Below, piece after piece: positions 44,190-52,882 of a DNA stretch of 64,000 nt (within the stretch, counting starts at the first letter, position 1; every line of letters begins with the position of its first letter). The translations under genes were made by a program, and so were the position numbers. This DNA comes from Emticicia sp. BO119 (GTDB taxonomy: Bacteria; Bacteroidota; Bacteroidia; Cytophagales; Spirosomataceae). The stretch is from positions 124,001 to 188,000 of the forward strand of contig NZ_JACETV010000004.1 in the NCBI RefSeq assembly GCF_013912375.1, given 5' to 3'. The notes beneath the pieces were generated by a model. It saw only the letters and a program-made list of their open reading frames with translations. It searched no databases and was not told the origin of the DNA.

Positions 44190-46595
44190 TTAATTACTAC
44201 CTCTCTCCAGATTTTCAAAATTGAAAGGATTATTGCGTTCTTCTTTTTTTCTGAAACCAAAATTATAACGGACATTTAAGCCTACCCGACGGGTATCGCC
44301 TTGACGAAAGCCAAAGGCTGAGATACTTCCCTGATTGATGGTAAAATGATTTTTGTTAGTATAAAATACATCAGTTATACTTAAAGCGACCATCAGTTTT
44401 TTGTTCAGGAACTGGCGGTTAACATTCAGGTTCAGATTCCCGAAATTGCTTAATTCATAGAACTGCTGCTGACCTTTTAACCGAAAGAAGCCATTCAGGC
44501 TGATATTGGTAAGTTTATCTACTTTAAATTGTTGGAAAGTGAAAAAAGACCAGCTACCTCTTTGAAAAGAGAGAGGGGCGTTTTCGTACAAACCATTATA
44601 ATCATTATAATTGAATTGTGTTCCGACAACAAAGAAGTATCGGTTTCCGGGAGGGACTGCTCCTAAAAGTCTGAAATAGGTTTCCTGATTTTTACCTAAA
44701 TTATCATAAGTCCGATACGCAACACTTGGATTATCGGAGTTCTGATAAATTACATTAGTGAATATATCCTGTGTATAGTTACGTCCTATTGCAAAGATTG
44801 GTCGATCTTCAAAGCTGATATTTGCTTCAAAGTTTTGAGTAAACTGGGGCCTTAAAGATGGATTTCCGGCTTCGTATAAATACTGGTCAATAAATCGGGG
44901 TGAAGGGTTCAGATACTCATAAACAGGACGGGTAATAGACCTACGATGTACCAGATAAGCCCGCATTTCATAGCCAGCAATTTTACCTAATTTCTGACTC
45001 AGATAAATATAAGGGAATAAATCTGTTCGTTTCACTTTGAAAGAAGTATCAGTAGGTATAAGTTGATGCCCGTTCATATTGGTGTTTTCAATTCTTGTGC
45101 CTGCTTTCAGAATAAATCCTCGAATAGTCTTAGATACTTGTATATATGCCGCATAAATACTTTCATTATAATTGAACTGATTAGTACGGGAAATATCAAT
45201 ATTTTGTTGCTCGCCGATTTTGGTATAATAGGTAGTAGTACTTTTGAATAGTTGATAAGTGGCTTTTAATCCTGTTTCTAAAGTAATTTTATGAGGCAGC
45301 TTATATTTAACATCTGTCTGCGCTGAAATGAAATTCCGGTTATTACCAATGTCACCGGCTCCACCTATATCAGAGGTAGTTGGTAAAACATAAGCGGTAT
45401 TAAAAATCTGGTCGGTTTTGTTGTTGAAATAATTATATGCTACATCCGTTGTCCATTCAGAGCCTAAACTATCAATCTTATATCGGGCATTGATTCCCTG
45501 ACTGATACTGTAGTTATTTCCTTTATTATTGGCAGTATTAATATTGTTGGTTATTACTTCTGATGAATTGAGCTGACGAATCATACTTTCATTGTGTGCA
45601 GAAGATTTACTCTGGTTATAATTCAGGCGTCCGTCATAATTCAGTTCCCATTTTTTGCTTAGCTCGTATCCCAGACCAAAACCGATATAAGTCTGACTAC
45701 CCGGAAAAGTGGTAAGAGCATTCTGGAATAGTTCTTTATCCGCCGAAAGACTGCGGGTAGTCTGTATCTGCTCAAAGGTATTCCGGTGTGAATAATTGAG
45801 ATTTAAAAAAGACGTAAGCCTGCCACTGCTATTGTTCAAACTAACACCTATAAACTGATTACCATACTTCCCCTGATTCATTCCGGTACTCAGGCTTCCG
45901 GTAAATCCTATTTTTACACCTTTTTTCAGAATAATATTTACTACTCCGCCACTACCACTGGCATCGTATTTAGCCGAGGGTGTTCTGAGTATTTCTACTT
46001 TTTCAATACTATTCGGTGGTAGACTTTTGAGAATGGCGGCAATATCGGCAGTGCTCATTTTTTGCTCCCGACCATTGATATAAATAGTAGCGGCACTTGA
46101 ATTGCTCAGATAGATGTTCCCGTCCTGGTCAACAAATAACCCCGGAATTTTCTCCATTATCTCGTAGGCACTTGTGCTGGTATTAGCAATTGGTTCTGGA
46201 TCAACAATGGTTTTGTCGTCTTCCTGCTGCATTAATGGTTTGCGGGCAGTTACTACTACTGTTCCTAATAATTGGTTATCAGTTTCCATCACAAACGTCA
46301 AAAGCGATTGTCTGCCTGTGGCATTGATTCCTTTGAGCAAGGTTTTATAGCCGACAGAGGTGGCCGTCATGATGTATTGCTGATTAGCTGTCAGATTAAA
46401 TCTGGCTATGCCCAGTGTGTCGGTTGTATTGTTAAGGATTTTAGTCGTATCGGCACGGTTTACAATTCTTACAGTAGCACCAATGACAGGAGACTGGTTG
46501 TTTTCTGTGAGTTGAATATGAATGGGAAATGTCTGAGAAAAAGAAAGGAGAGAAAAGCAGGAAAAAATGTAAATCAGTAAAATAACTTTTTTCAT
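44190..46595 (-). CDS. outer-membrane beta-barrel (TonB-dependent receptor-like) protein
   Basis: 801 residues with a signal peptide (LLSFSQT). The N-terminal domain is a CarboxypepD/CNA-B-like beta sandwich (IQLTENNQSPVIGATVRIVNRADT). A plug domain follows (EIMEKIPGLFVDQDGNIYLSN, then IYINGREQ and LRTPSAKYDASGSGGVVNIILKKG). The rest is a barrel ending in Phe-rich strands (VGLNVRYNFGF). This layout matches the Bacteroidota outer-membrane beta-barrel family with a plug rather than a classical SusC. A TonB box is not obvious. Ligand unknown. A minus-strand TAATTTTG element precedes it. Confidence 0.87.
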   Translation of the reverse strand: MKKVILLIYIFSCFSLLSFSQTFPIHIQLTENNQSPVIGATVRIVNRADTTKILNNTTDTLGIARFNLTANQQYIMTATSVGYKTLLKGINATGRQSLLTFVMETDNQLLGTVVVTARKPLMQQEDDKTIVDPEPIANTSTSAYEIMEKIPGLFVDQDGNIYLSNSSAATIYINGREQKMSTADIAAILKSLPPNSIEKVEILRTPSAKYDASGSGGVVNIILKKGVKIGFTGSLSTGMNQGKYGNQFIGVSLNNSSGRLTSFLNLNYSHRNTFEQIQTTRSLSADKELFQNALTTFPGSQTYIGFGLGYELSKKWELNYDGRLNYNQSKSSAHNESMIRQLNSSEVITNNINTANNKGNNYSISQGINARYKIDSLGSEWTTDVAYNYFNNKTDQIFNTAYVLPTTSDIGGAGDIGNNRNFISAQTDVKYKLPHKITLETGLKATYQLFKSTTTYYTKIGEQQNIDISRTNQFNYNESIYAAYIQVSKTIRGFILKAGTRIENTNMNGHQLIPTDTSFKVKRTDLFPYIYLSQKLGKIAGYEMRAYLVHRRSITRPVYEYLNPSPRFIDQYLYEAGNPSLRPQFTQNFEANISFEDRPIFAIGRNYTQDIFTNVIYQNSDNPSVAYRTYDNLGKNQETYFRLLGAVPPGNRYFFVVGTQFNYNDYNGLYENAPLSFQRGSWSFFTFQQFKVDKLTNISLNGFFRLKGQQQFYELSNFGNLNLNVNRQFLNKKLMVALSITDVFYTNKNHFTINQGSISAFGFRQGDTRRVGLNVRYNFGFRKKEERNNPFNFENLERGSN

Positions 46596-46620
46596 AATGA
46601 GCAGTAAAGAAAATAATTTA

Positions 46621-46628
46621 CAAAATTA
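46621..46628 (-). promoter_or_regulatory. TAnnTTTG element for the outer-membrane barrel gene
   Basis: CAAAATTA reads TAATTTTG on the minus strand, 25 bp upstream of the ATG, giving a leader of about 20 nt. Confidence 0.5.
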
Positions 46629-46871
46629 ATCAAAAAACAGCCTTTACCGATTAAAAAAAACTAAAAGCCTGCTTATCGGGACTCTCTTGCAATATTTGAA
46701 TAAAAACTTGTAATTAAAGAAGACAGATAACTAAGATTTTAGGTGTTTGGTTAACGAAAATAAAAATAAAATATTTTAAAAATTGTATTGTATTTAGTAA
46801 AAAACTCAATATATTTGACTTAACATTTCAGAAAACAAGCAATAAACCTAAACTAAATCATAATTTTGGAG

Positions 46872-47040
46872 AATAAAACCTCTGTCGCAAGGCAGAGGTT
46901 TCTTCATTTTATAGTAGCGTATGCTTTAAATTTTATTTCATGTGGCAACAGGGTATTTCTTTGTAGTTGTTACTCTGAATGTCCGGAAACCAGTGGCACC
47001 TTTGTTGAAAAAGGTTCCCACCATATTGGGAACCTTTTTC
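46872..47040 (+). ncRNA. candidate small RNA (about 170 nt)
   Basis: Bounded upstream by TAATTTTG at 46861-46868 and downstream by a perfect 14-bp terminator stem ending in CTTTTTC (47007-47040). It contains a 5' hairpin, CCTCTG...CAGAGG (46879-46894 region), with a following T-rich tail. The region has no convincing ORF. The absence of a -33 TTG and of conservation data keeps this tentative. The 5' hairpin could itself terminate a much shorter transcript. Confidence 0.3.
47007..47040. terminator. strong bidirectional hairpin in the barrel-yceI gap
   Basis: A perfect 14-bp stem GAAAAAGGTTCCCA/TGGGAACCTTTTTC with a 6-base loop, A-run left and T-run right. No annotated plus-strand gene ends here, which is part of the argument for a small transcript. 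Confidence 0.75.
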
Positions 47041-47342
47041 TGGTTAGTTTTAGTGGTTGGTATTATCACACGCTCCGAAAACCCCAGCTGATAATTATAG
47101 CTAATTGCTCCTTTAAACAGGCTTCCGTCTGCTTTTATCTCTGAGGGTTCTTTTCTGGTTCTGACTGATTCCCAAAAGCACTGATGCTTCTTCATCTATT
47201 TTTATCTTAATAACTGATACTTAAAAAAATCGGTGTGCGAAATTTCAGGTTTTGGCTTGTGTTTTCAAAGCATTTTGGGAGATTCCTGATAAAATCAAAC
47301 TGTTGAGGGAAGAGATCAGCTAATGTTGATATCGGGCTATAA

Positions 47343-47379
47343 AAAAGAAAAACCCCTACATAAAGTAGAGGTTTTTCTT
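47343..47379. terminator. yceI terminator
   Basis: A stem pairing AAAGAAAAACC with GGTTTTTCTTT, with inner CTAC/GTAG pairs around ATAAA. It lies about 28 bp past the stop of the minus-strand yceI-like gene. Confidence 0.8.
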
Positions 47380-47406
47380 TGATTCTACCTTTCGGAAAAG
47401 GGTATA

Positions 47407-47934
47407 TTATCCTTTCACAACCTGGATATTCATTACCAGTTTCACGTCGTCGCTTACTACAATTCCACCTGCTTCTGTTACTGCACTCCAGGCTAATCCA
47501 AAATCCTGACGATTGATTTTACCTTGAATATCAAATCCGGCTTTTGTTTGTCCGTAAAAATCCGTCATAATTCCGCCAAACTCTGCAATCAATTTTACAG
47601 GTTTCGTTGTACCTCTTATTGTCAAATCGCCATTTACCGTATATGTATCATCTCCTGTTTTTTCAAATGATGTAGAAGCGAAAGTCAATTTCGGAAAATT
47701 GGCTGCATCAAAAAAATCAGCTGATTTCAAGTGACCGTCTCTTTGCTCCTGCCCGGTTGAGATACTGTCTATATCAGCCGAAAAATTAACAGTTGCTCCT
47801 TCAAAATCGTTGTCGTTAGTAGTTTCTACACTACCTTCATAAGAACCGAATGTACCGGTTACGGTCGAAATCATTAAATGTTTTACTTTAAACTGTACTT
47901 CTGAATGAGAAGCATCGATAGTCCATTTTGCCAT
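47407..47934 (-). CDS. YceI family protein
   Basis: The start is set at the CAT at 47934 (MAKWTIDASHSEVQFKVKHLM), the usual family start. The 26 residues ahead of it in the longer reading are rich in Tyr/Phe and are not conserved-looking. The 175-residue protein is a YceI lipocalin-like beta-barrel: SEVQFKVKHLMISTVTGTF, GATVNFSADIDSISTGQEQRDGHLKSADFFDAANFPKLTF and the closing VSDDVKLVMNIQ. YceI proteins bind polyisoprenoids or lipids. Many are periplasmic, but this one has no signal peptide with this start, as is common in Bacteroidota. It probably handles isoprenoid quinones or similar lipids (inference). Confidence 0.9.
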   Translation of the reverse strand: MAKWTIDASHSEVQFKVKHLMISTVTGTFGSYEGSVETTNDNDFEGATVNFSADIDSISTGQEQRDGHLKSADFFDAANFPKLTFASTSFEKTGDDTYTVNGDLTIRGTTKPVKLIAEFGGIMTDFYGQTKAGFDIQGKINRQDFGLAWSAVTEAGGIVVSDDVKLVMNIQVVKG

Positions 47935-48033
47935 TGTCTTTAATGTTTTATAATAATAGTGAGTAAATGCTGTTTTTACATTGTATGTATATACATATAA
48001 AAACAAAAACACTTTAAAATAGTTTCCAAAAAC

Positions 48034-48067
48034 AAAAAAATCATGCCAGTACAGACATGATTTTTTT
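48034..48067. terminator. pyrD terminator
   Basis: A perfect 12-bp stem AAAAAAATCATG/CATGATTTTTTT with a 10-base loop, 29 bp beyond the pyrD stop, with A/T runs on both sides. Confidence 0.85.
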
Positions 48068-48095
48068 ACTAATAGCTGGTAATCAGTATATTATC

Positions 48096-49139
48096 TCAGA
48101 AATTTTCTTTTAATATTCCCTCACATATTTCTTTTACAATTCCAGGGCCTTCGTATATAAACCCTGAATACACTTGCACTAATGACGCTCCGGCTTTCAG
48201 TTTTTCAATGGCATCTTCAGCAGAGTGGATACCACCGACCCCTATAATAGGAAATGCTTTTTTTGATTTTTCTGACAAATATCTGATTACTTCTGTAGAA
48301 CGCCTCGCTAAGGGCTTACCGCTTAACCCCCCAGCACCTATTTCTTCTACTGCTGCCGTATCTGTTAAAAGCCCCTCGCGGCTGATAGTTGTATTGGAGG
48401 CAATCACACCCGAAATACGGGTTTCTTTTACTATTTCAATAATATCATCTAATTGCTCCTCGGTTAAATCGGGAGCTATTTTCAACAGAATAGGTTTCGG
48501 TTTTGATTTACGCCCGTTATCTCTCTCCAAGGTTTTCAGCAAATACTTTAAAGGCTCTTTTTCCTGTAAGGCACGTAAGCCGGGGGTATTTGGCGAACTC
48601 ACATTAATTACAAAATAATCTACATAAGGATATAAGTCGTTAAATGATTTGAGGTAATCATAAACGGCATCATCATTTTTGGTCAGTTTATTTTTGCCAA
48701 TATTACCACCAACAATGATTTTTGTCTTGCGCTTACGTAACTGATTGGCTGCCGCTCCTGAGCCTTCATTGTTAAAGCCCATACGATTTATCAAAGCTTC
48801 GTCTTGTTTCAATCTGAACAGACGAGGTTTATCATTGCCCAACTGTGCTCTTGGTGTTACCGTCCCGATTTCAATAAATCCAAAACCCAGATTCGATAGC
48901 TCGTCTGTCCATATACCATTTTTATCAAAGCCAGCTGCCAGGCCAACCGGATTTTTGAAGCGTAAACCAAAGACTTTTCGTTCCAGCCGTTTATCTTTCT
49001 TTTCGTAAATCATTCTTAAAATAGCAGGGATGAATGGAATTTTACACACAAACTTCAGTACATCCATTACTGCATAGTGAATCTTCTCGGCATCGTGGCG
49101 AGTCAGATAGGGGAAGATAACTTTCTTATAAAAACTCAT
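48096..49139 (-). CDS. pyrD: dihydroorotate dehydrogenase, class 2
   Basis: A membrane-associated FMN enzyme that oxidises dihydroorotate to orotate in pyrimidine synthesis, passing electrons to quinone. At 347 residues it has the class 2 N-terminal extension ([25 protein letters not shown]) that forms the quinone tunnel. Core motifs are [59 protein letters not shown] with the catalytic Ser, and the FMN phosphate block [15 protein letters not shown]. It is complete. A TAATTTTG element lies 84 bp upstream of its ATG. Single gene. Confidence 0.96.
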   Translation of the reverse strand: MSFYKKVIFPYLTRHDAEKIHYAVMDVLKFVCKIPFIPAILRMIYEKKDKRLERKVFGLRFKNPVGLAAGFDKNGIWTDELSNLGFGFIEIGTVTPRAQLGNDKPRLFRLKQDEALINRMGFNNEGSGAAANQLRKRKTKIIVGGNIGKNKLTKNDDAVYDYLKSFNDLYPYVDYFVINVSSPNTPGLRALQEKEPLKYLLKTLERDNGRKSKPKPILLKIAPDLTEEQLDDIIEIVKETRISGVIASNTTISREGLLTDTAAVEEIGAGGLSGKPLARRSTEVIRYLSEKSKKAFPIIGVGGIHSAEDAIEKLKAGASLVQVYSGFIYEGPGIVKEICEGILKENF

Positions 49140-49565
49140 TAAAAATAAGGTGCCTTATGCGGGCATTGTTGTACGTAAACAAATTGTTAAATACTATCAG
49201 GAAGAAGAATAAGAATAGTATGCAAAATTACGATTTACCGTTCAAATTCCGGTAGTTTTTTAACTATTAGATTTGCTTTAAAAAAGTTGAATTAAAAAAG
49301 TACAATTTTTTGTTGATATATAACTAATATGAATGCAATCATTTCTTCCGTAAAACTGTTCTACGATAATATAAACCAAGCTCATCCCCAAATTTTTGCG
49401 GTTCATCATAATTTTGTAGGGATTTATCTGCTCCTGATTCAATTTTGTCTTACCGAAAGCGGTTCTAAAAAAAATCATAAAAACTTTGAACCTTTTAAAA
49501 GTTTCCATAGTTTCTGTCTTTAGATAACCTTACTATATGATAGCATAAAGATTTAAACAATGTAA
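49140..49565. other. divergent region pyrD - efflux regulator
   Basis: A 426-bp gap. It holds a minus-strand TAATTTTG (49223-49230) for pyrD and a plus-strand TAATTTTG at 49409-49416, which could serve the TetR gene with a leader of about 145 nt. Short readings on both strands at 49278-49523 resemble no family and I do not call them genes. I see no clear TetR operator palindrome. Confidence 0.5.
49223..49230 (-). promoter_or_regulatory. TAnnTTTG element for pyrD
   Basis: CAAAATTA reads TAATTTTG on the minus strand. It would give a leader of about 78 nt. A CAA at 49243-49245 is too close (12 bp) for the usual -33 element. Confidence 0.4.
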
Positions 49566-50192
49566 ATGGAAATCAAAGACAGAATTTTACAGACCGCTGA
49601 AACGCTCTTCCGGAAGTTTGGTATCAGGAGTGTTACAATGGATGATATAGCATCCGAATTAGGGATTTCAAAGAAGACGATTTATCAGAATTTTGAAGAC
49701 AAAGATGCTATTGTTCATGAGATTGCCCGACTGAATATGATGTGCGATATGGAAGAGTCAGAACGCATCCATAAAGAGTCCGCTAATCCGATTGAGCAGG
49801 TCTTTAAAGAAGCGTCACTGCTGCGCAAACAGGCATCAACAATTAATCCTGCTGTATTTTATGATTTAAAGAAGTATCATCCTAAAACCTGGCAATTGTT
49901 TCAGGAATACAACAAGGTTAATTTTCTGGAGATTGTGAAGAATAATTTAAGAGAGGGGGTTGCTCAGGGTTTTTACAGGGCTGACATCAACGTTGATATA
50001 TTGGCCCGACTACGGATGGAAGAGGTGGAGTTTGCTTTCAACCGCGATGTTTTTCCTCCTGAAAAGTTTAATCAGACAGACGTACATACCACATTTATAG
50101 ACCATTTTCTAAGAGGTATTATGAGCCCCAAGGGAGTGGAGTTTTATGAAAAATGCAAACAGGACAATGAGCCTGAGCATATTAATCTTTAA
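49566..50192 (+). CDS. TetR family transcriptional regulator
   Basis: 208 residues. The N-terminal helix-turn-helix reads ILQTAETLFRKFGIRSVTMDDIASELGISKKTIYQNFEDKDAI in pieces and is fully typical. The ligand-binding C-terminal half is helical and not assignable. It stands directly ahead of tolC-like, adaptor and permease genes (16 bp to the next start), so it is the first gene of the efflux operon and probably its autoregulated local repressor, relieved by an efflux substrate (inference from context). Confidence 0.92.
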   Translation: MEIKDRILQTAETLFRKFGIRSVTMDDIASELGISKKTIYQNFEDKDAIVHEIARLNMMCDMEESERIHKESANPIEQVFKEASLLRKQASTINPAVFYDLKKYHPKTWQLFQEYNKVNFLEIVKNNLREGVAQGFYRADINVDILARLRMEEVEFAFNRDVFPPEKFNQTDVHTTFIDHFLRGIMSPKGVEFYEKCKQDNEPEHINL

Positions 50193-50208
50193 TTAAACAA
50201 TCAACTAT

Positions 50209-51537
50209 ATGAAAATAAAGTACCTGATTTTTTTCCTAATTAGTGGTATTTCCGTACAGGCCCAGCAGGCATTTACCTTGCAACAGGCAGTACAGTACGG
50301 AATTAAAAACCACCTATCCGTAAAAAATGCCGAGTTAGATATTGTGGGGGCCGAGCTGACAATCAAACAAATCAAAGCTTCAGGATTGCCTCAGATCAAC
50401 GGTAATTTCTCATATACCTACAACGCAATTATTCCGACACAGCTTATTGACGCTAAAAACTTTGACCCGAATGCACCTGACGGTGCCGTAACCAAATTTA
50501 AATTTGGTGTGCCCTGGGCAGGTCAGACGGGTATTGGTTTGAACCAGTTAATATTTGATGCTACCTGGCTGGTAGGTCTCAAAGCTGCGCCGGTGTATCG
50601 TGAGTTGGCACGAAAAGGTGTAACCAACAATAAAATTGTAGTGGCTGAAAATGTAGCCAAAGCGTATTATTCAGTTTTAGTAGCAGAAGAAAGAAGCAAA
50701 ATTCTGGATTTAAACATTGCACGCATCGATTCATTAATCAGAGAAATGAAAGTAATGAATCAACAAGGGTTTATTGAAAAAATAGACCTTGACCGTCTGG
50801 AAGTACAACGCAATAACCTGATTACTGAAACACAAAAGGTAAAGAATCTTATCGTATTAAGCCAAAGCCTTCTGAAGTTTCAGATGGGTATGAAAATTGA
50901 CGAGCCAATTGTATTGGCTGATAAGTTATCAGATGTTGACATCAGACCTTTTGCTATGCTGGAATATCCGGCAGTTGATTATGCGGGCCGAATAGAATAT
51001 TCTACCCTGATGGTGCAGAGACAACTCTCTGTTTTAGATATGGAGCGTACGCAAAAAGGCGTAATTCCTAAAGTATCTTTTAGTGGCTCTTTAGGTGCAG
51101 GGCATAGTAATACAAGATTCAATCCGTTTGAACGTTGGTTTGGTTCGTCGGCTTTGACCTTGGGTGTACAGATTCCGATTTATGATAGCGGTTTGAGAAA
51201 AATCCAGTTACAACAACAAAGATTAGCTCTGACTAAACTTGACCAAAGTGCCATACTGTTAAGAGAATCATTCGATTTACAGGCAAAAACTGCCAGTATC
51301 AATATTAAAAATGGTTTGGAAAGCCTGGACATACAACAGAGAAATCTGGATCTGGCAAAAGAAGTAGTGAGAGTTACTAAAATTAAATATCAGGCAGGAC
51401 AGGGTTCAAATATTGAGGTAGTCAATGCCGAGTCGGCTCTAAAAGAAGCACAAACCAATTATTTCGCAGCTTTATATGATTTGCTTATCGCAAAAGTAGA
51501 TTTAGATAAGGCAATGGGAAAATTATTGCCTGAGTAA
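50209..51537 (+). CDS. TolC family outer-membrane efflux protein
   Basis: 442 residues with a signal peptide ending near VQAQQ. Two repeats of the outer-membrane efflux (OEP) domain are evident: FTLQQAVQYGIKNHLSVKNAELDI with LPQINGNFSYTYN, and later MERTQKGVIPKVSFSGSLGAG with LDIQQRNLDLAKEVVRVTKIKYQAGQGSNIEVVNAE. Long helical segments give the periplasmic tunnel. It has no lipobox. It forms the exit duct of the RND system with the next two genes. Confidence 0.93.
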   Translation: MKIKYLIFFLISGISVQAQQAFTLQQAVQYGIKNHLSVKNAELDIVGAELTIKQIKASGLPQINGNFSYTYNAIIPTQLIDAKNFDPNAPDGAVTKFKFGVPWAGQTGIGLNQLIFDATWLVGLKAAPVYRELARKGVTNNKIVVAENVAKAYYSVLVAEERSKILDLNIARIDSLIREMKVMNQQGFIEKIDLDRLEVQRNNLITETQKVKNLIVLSQSLLKFQMGMKIDEPIVLADKLSDVDIRPFAMLEYPAVDYAGRIEYSTLMVQRQLSVLDMERTQKGVIPKVSFSGSLGAGHSNTRFNPFERWFGSSALTLGVQIPIYDSGLRKIQLQQQRLALTKLDQSAILLRESFDLQAKTASINIKNGLESLDIQQRNLDLAKEVVRVTKIKYQAGQGSNIEVVNAESALKEAQTNYFAALYDLLIAKVDLDKAMGKLLPE

Positions 51538-51592
51538 TTCTATCAAATCACAACAATTCACGATTATAAGCATTAAATAAAACACATTTCGT

Positions 51593-52765
51593 ATGAAAAA
51601 TATATCTCTTATTTATTACGGGGCTAAATCAAAATTTTCAAGTATAGCTTTTGCCTTAACATTTATAGTATTGGTTGCTTCTTGCTCAAAAGGTGGCGGT
51701 AATACTATAGAGGGAAAGAAAGCGGAGTTAGCCAAACTACAAGCGGAAGAAAAAACGCTTTCAGAAAAAATTCAGAAGCTACAAACAGAACTTAATATTC
51801 TTGACCCAAACAAGGAAGAAGAGAAAATTATCAATGTAACAACTACAGCAATTGTTTCTCAGAATTTCAAGCACTTTGTTGAGTTTCAGGGCAGATTAGA
51901 TGCTAAAAATAATATTCTTGTTTCTCCACAGGTAGGTGGGGCTATTACTAATCTTTATGTAAAAGAAGGAGACTACGTAAAACAAGGGCAAATAATTGCC
52001 ACTATCGATAACTCGGTAATGAAACAATCTCAACAGGAGATTGAAGTACAGTTAGAAACAGCAAAGATTTTCTATAACAAACAAAAGAATCTTTGGGATC
52101 AGAAAATTGGTACAGAAGTACAATACATTCAGGCGAAAAGTAATGTAGAAGCCTTAGAAAAACGCCTGGCTACTTTACAAACCCAATTGAGTATGACCAA
52201 AGTAACCGCTCCGATGAATGGTTTCATAGATGAAATCCGTCAACGCTCAGGTGAATTAGCTGCTCCGGGCCTGGGAATTGTAAGACTCGTTAATTCAGAT
52301 AACCTGAAAGTAGTTGCGCAAGCAGCTGATACGTATGCCGGAACGGTGAAGCAAGGTGATATGGTAACCATTAAGTTTCCTGATTTAGGTAAAGAAACTA
52401 CCGCAAAATTATCTTTTGTTAGCCAGACAGTGAATCAGGCTTCGCGTACATTTACGATTGAAGCATCTATTCCTAAAATTGATCCTCAGTTAAAACCAAA
52501 TATGACTGCCGTAATGAATGTAAACGACCAGTCGAAAAAAGATGCCATTATCATCAACAGAAACCTGATTCAACAGGACGAATCTGGTAATATTGTGTAT
52601 GTGGCTGTGACTGAAGGTGGCAAGAAAGTTGCTCGAAGCCGTAAAATTACGACAGGCCTTACTTACGGTGGCGATATTGAAATCACATCAGGATTACAAT
52701 CGGGAGATTTGTTGATTACTCAGGGCTATCAGGATTTAGTAGATGGCCAGGCAGTAAGTTTCTAA
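51593..52765 (+). CDS. RND efflux periplasmic adaptor (membrane fusion) lipoprotein
   Basis: 390 residues. A hydrophobic leader with lipobox VASC (Cys31) makes it a lipoprotein. An extra N-terminal coiled coil (KKAELAKLQAEEKTLSEKIQ, about 40-70) precedes the classical adaptor layout: a split lipoyl half (VSPQVGGAITNLYVKEGDYVKQGQIIATID), a helical hairpin (about 145-195), the second lipoyl half with VTAPMNGFIDEI, a beta-barrel and a membrane-proximal domain (LQSGDLLITQGYQDLVDGQAV). It bridges the RND pump and the TolC-like duct in the periplasm. Confidence 0.93.
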   Translation: MKNISLIYYGAKSKFSSIAFALTFIVLVASCSKGGGNTIEGKKAELAKLQAEEKTLSEKIQKLQTELNILDPNKEEEKIINVTTTAIVSQNFKHFVEFQGRLDAKNNILVSPQVGGAITNLYVKEGDYVKQGQIIATIDNSVMKQSQQEIEVQLETAKIFYNKQKNLWDQKIGTEVQYIQAKSNVEALEKRLATLQTQLSMTKVTAPMNGFIDEIRQRSGELAAPGLGIVRLVNSDNLKVVAQAADTYAGTVKQGDMVTIKFPDLGKETTAKLSFVSQTVNQASRTFTIEASIPKIDPQLKPNMTAVMNVNDQSKKDAIIINRNLIQQDESGNIVYVAVTEGGKKVARSRKITTGLTYGGDIEITSGLQSGDLLITQGYQDLVDGQAVSF

Positions 52766-52882
52766 TCAGAAACGAGAAGTATGGTATTGAATCGACAGTA
52801 CTATTCAGGCAATCCATACTTTTCTGTGTCTTCATATCAAAATATTTAAACAATCATAAAAGCCTTTCAGAGGTTTTAGATT

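Larger units (their letters stand above)
46596..47406. other. 811-bp intergenic region with several hairpins
   Basis: AT-rich gap between the barrel gene and yceI, both on the minus strand. It holds the barrel-gene promoter (46621-46628), a plus-strand TAATTTTG element (46861-46868), and three strong hairpins at 46876-46896, 47007-47040 and 47343-47379. Two short overlapping readings on opposite strands in 46866-47195 have no recognisable domain, and I do not call them genes. The plus-strand promoter and terminator pair may define a small RNA, listed separately. Confidence 0.6.

Noticed and set aside
46866-47195. Two overlapping short readings on opposite strands (92 and 85 residues)
   Set aside because: No domain or signal is recognisable, both run through the strong terminator stem at 47007-47040, and neither has a supported start.
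49278-49523. Short readings (76 and 64 residues) upstream of the TetR gene
   Set aside because: They overlap each other on opposite strands, have no family resemblance, and lie in a normal divergent promoter gap.
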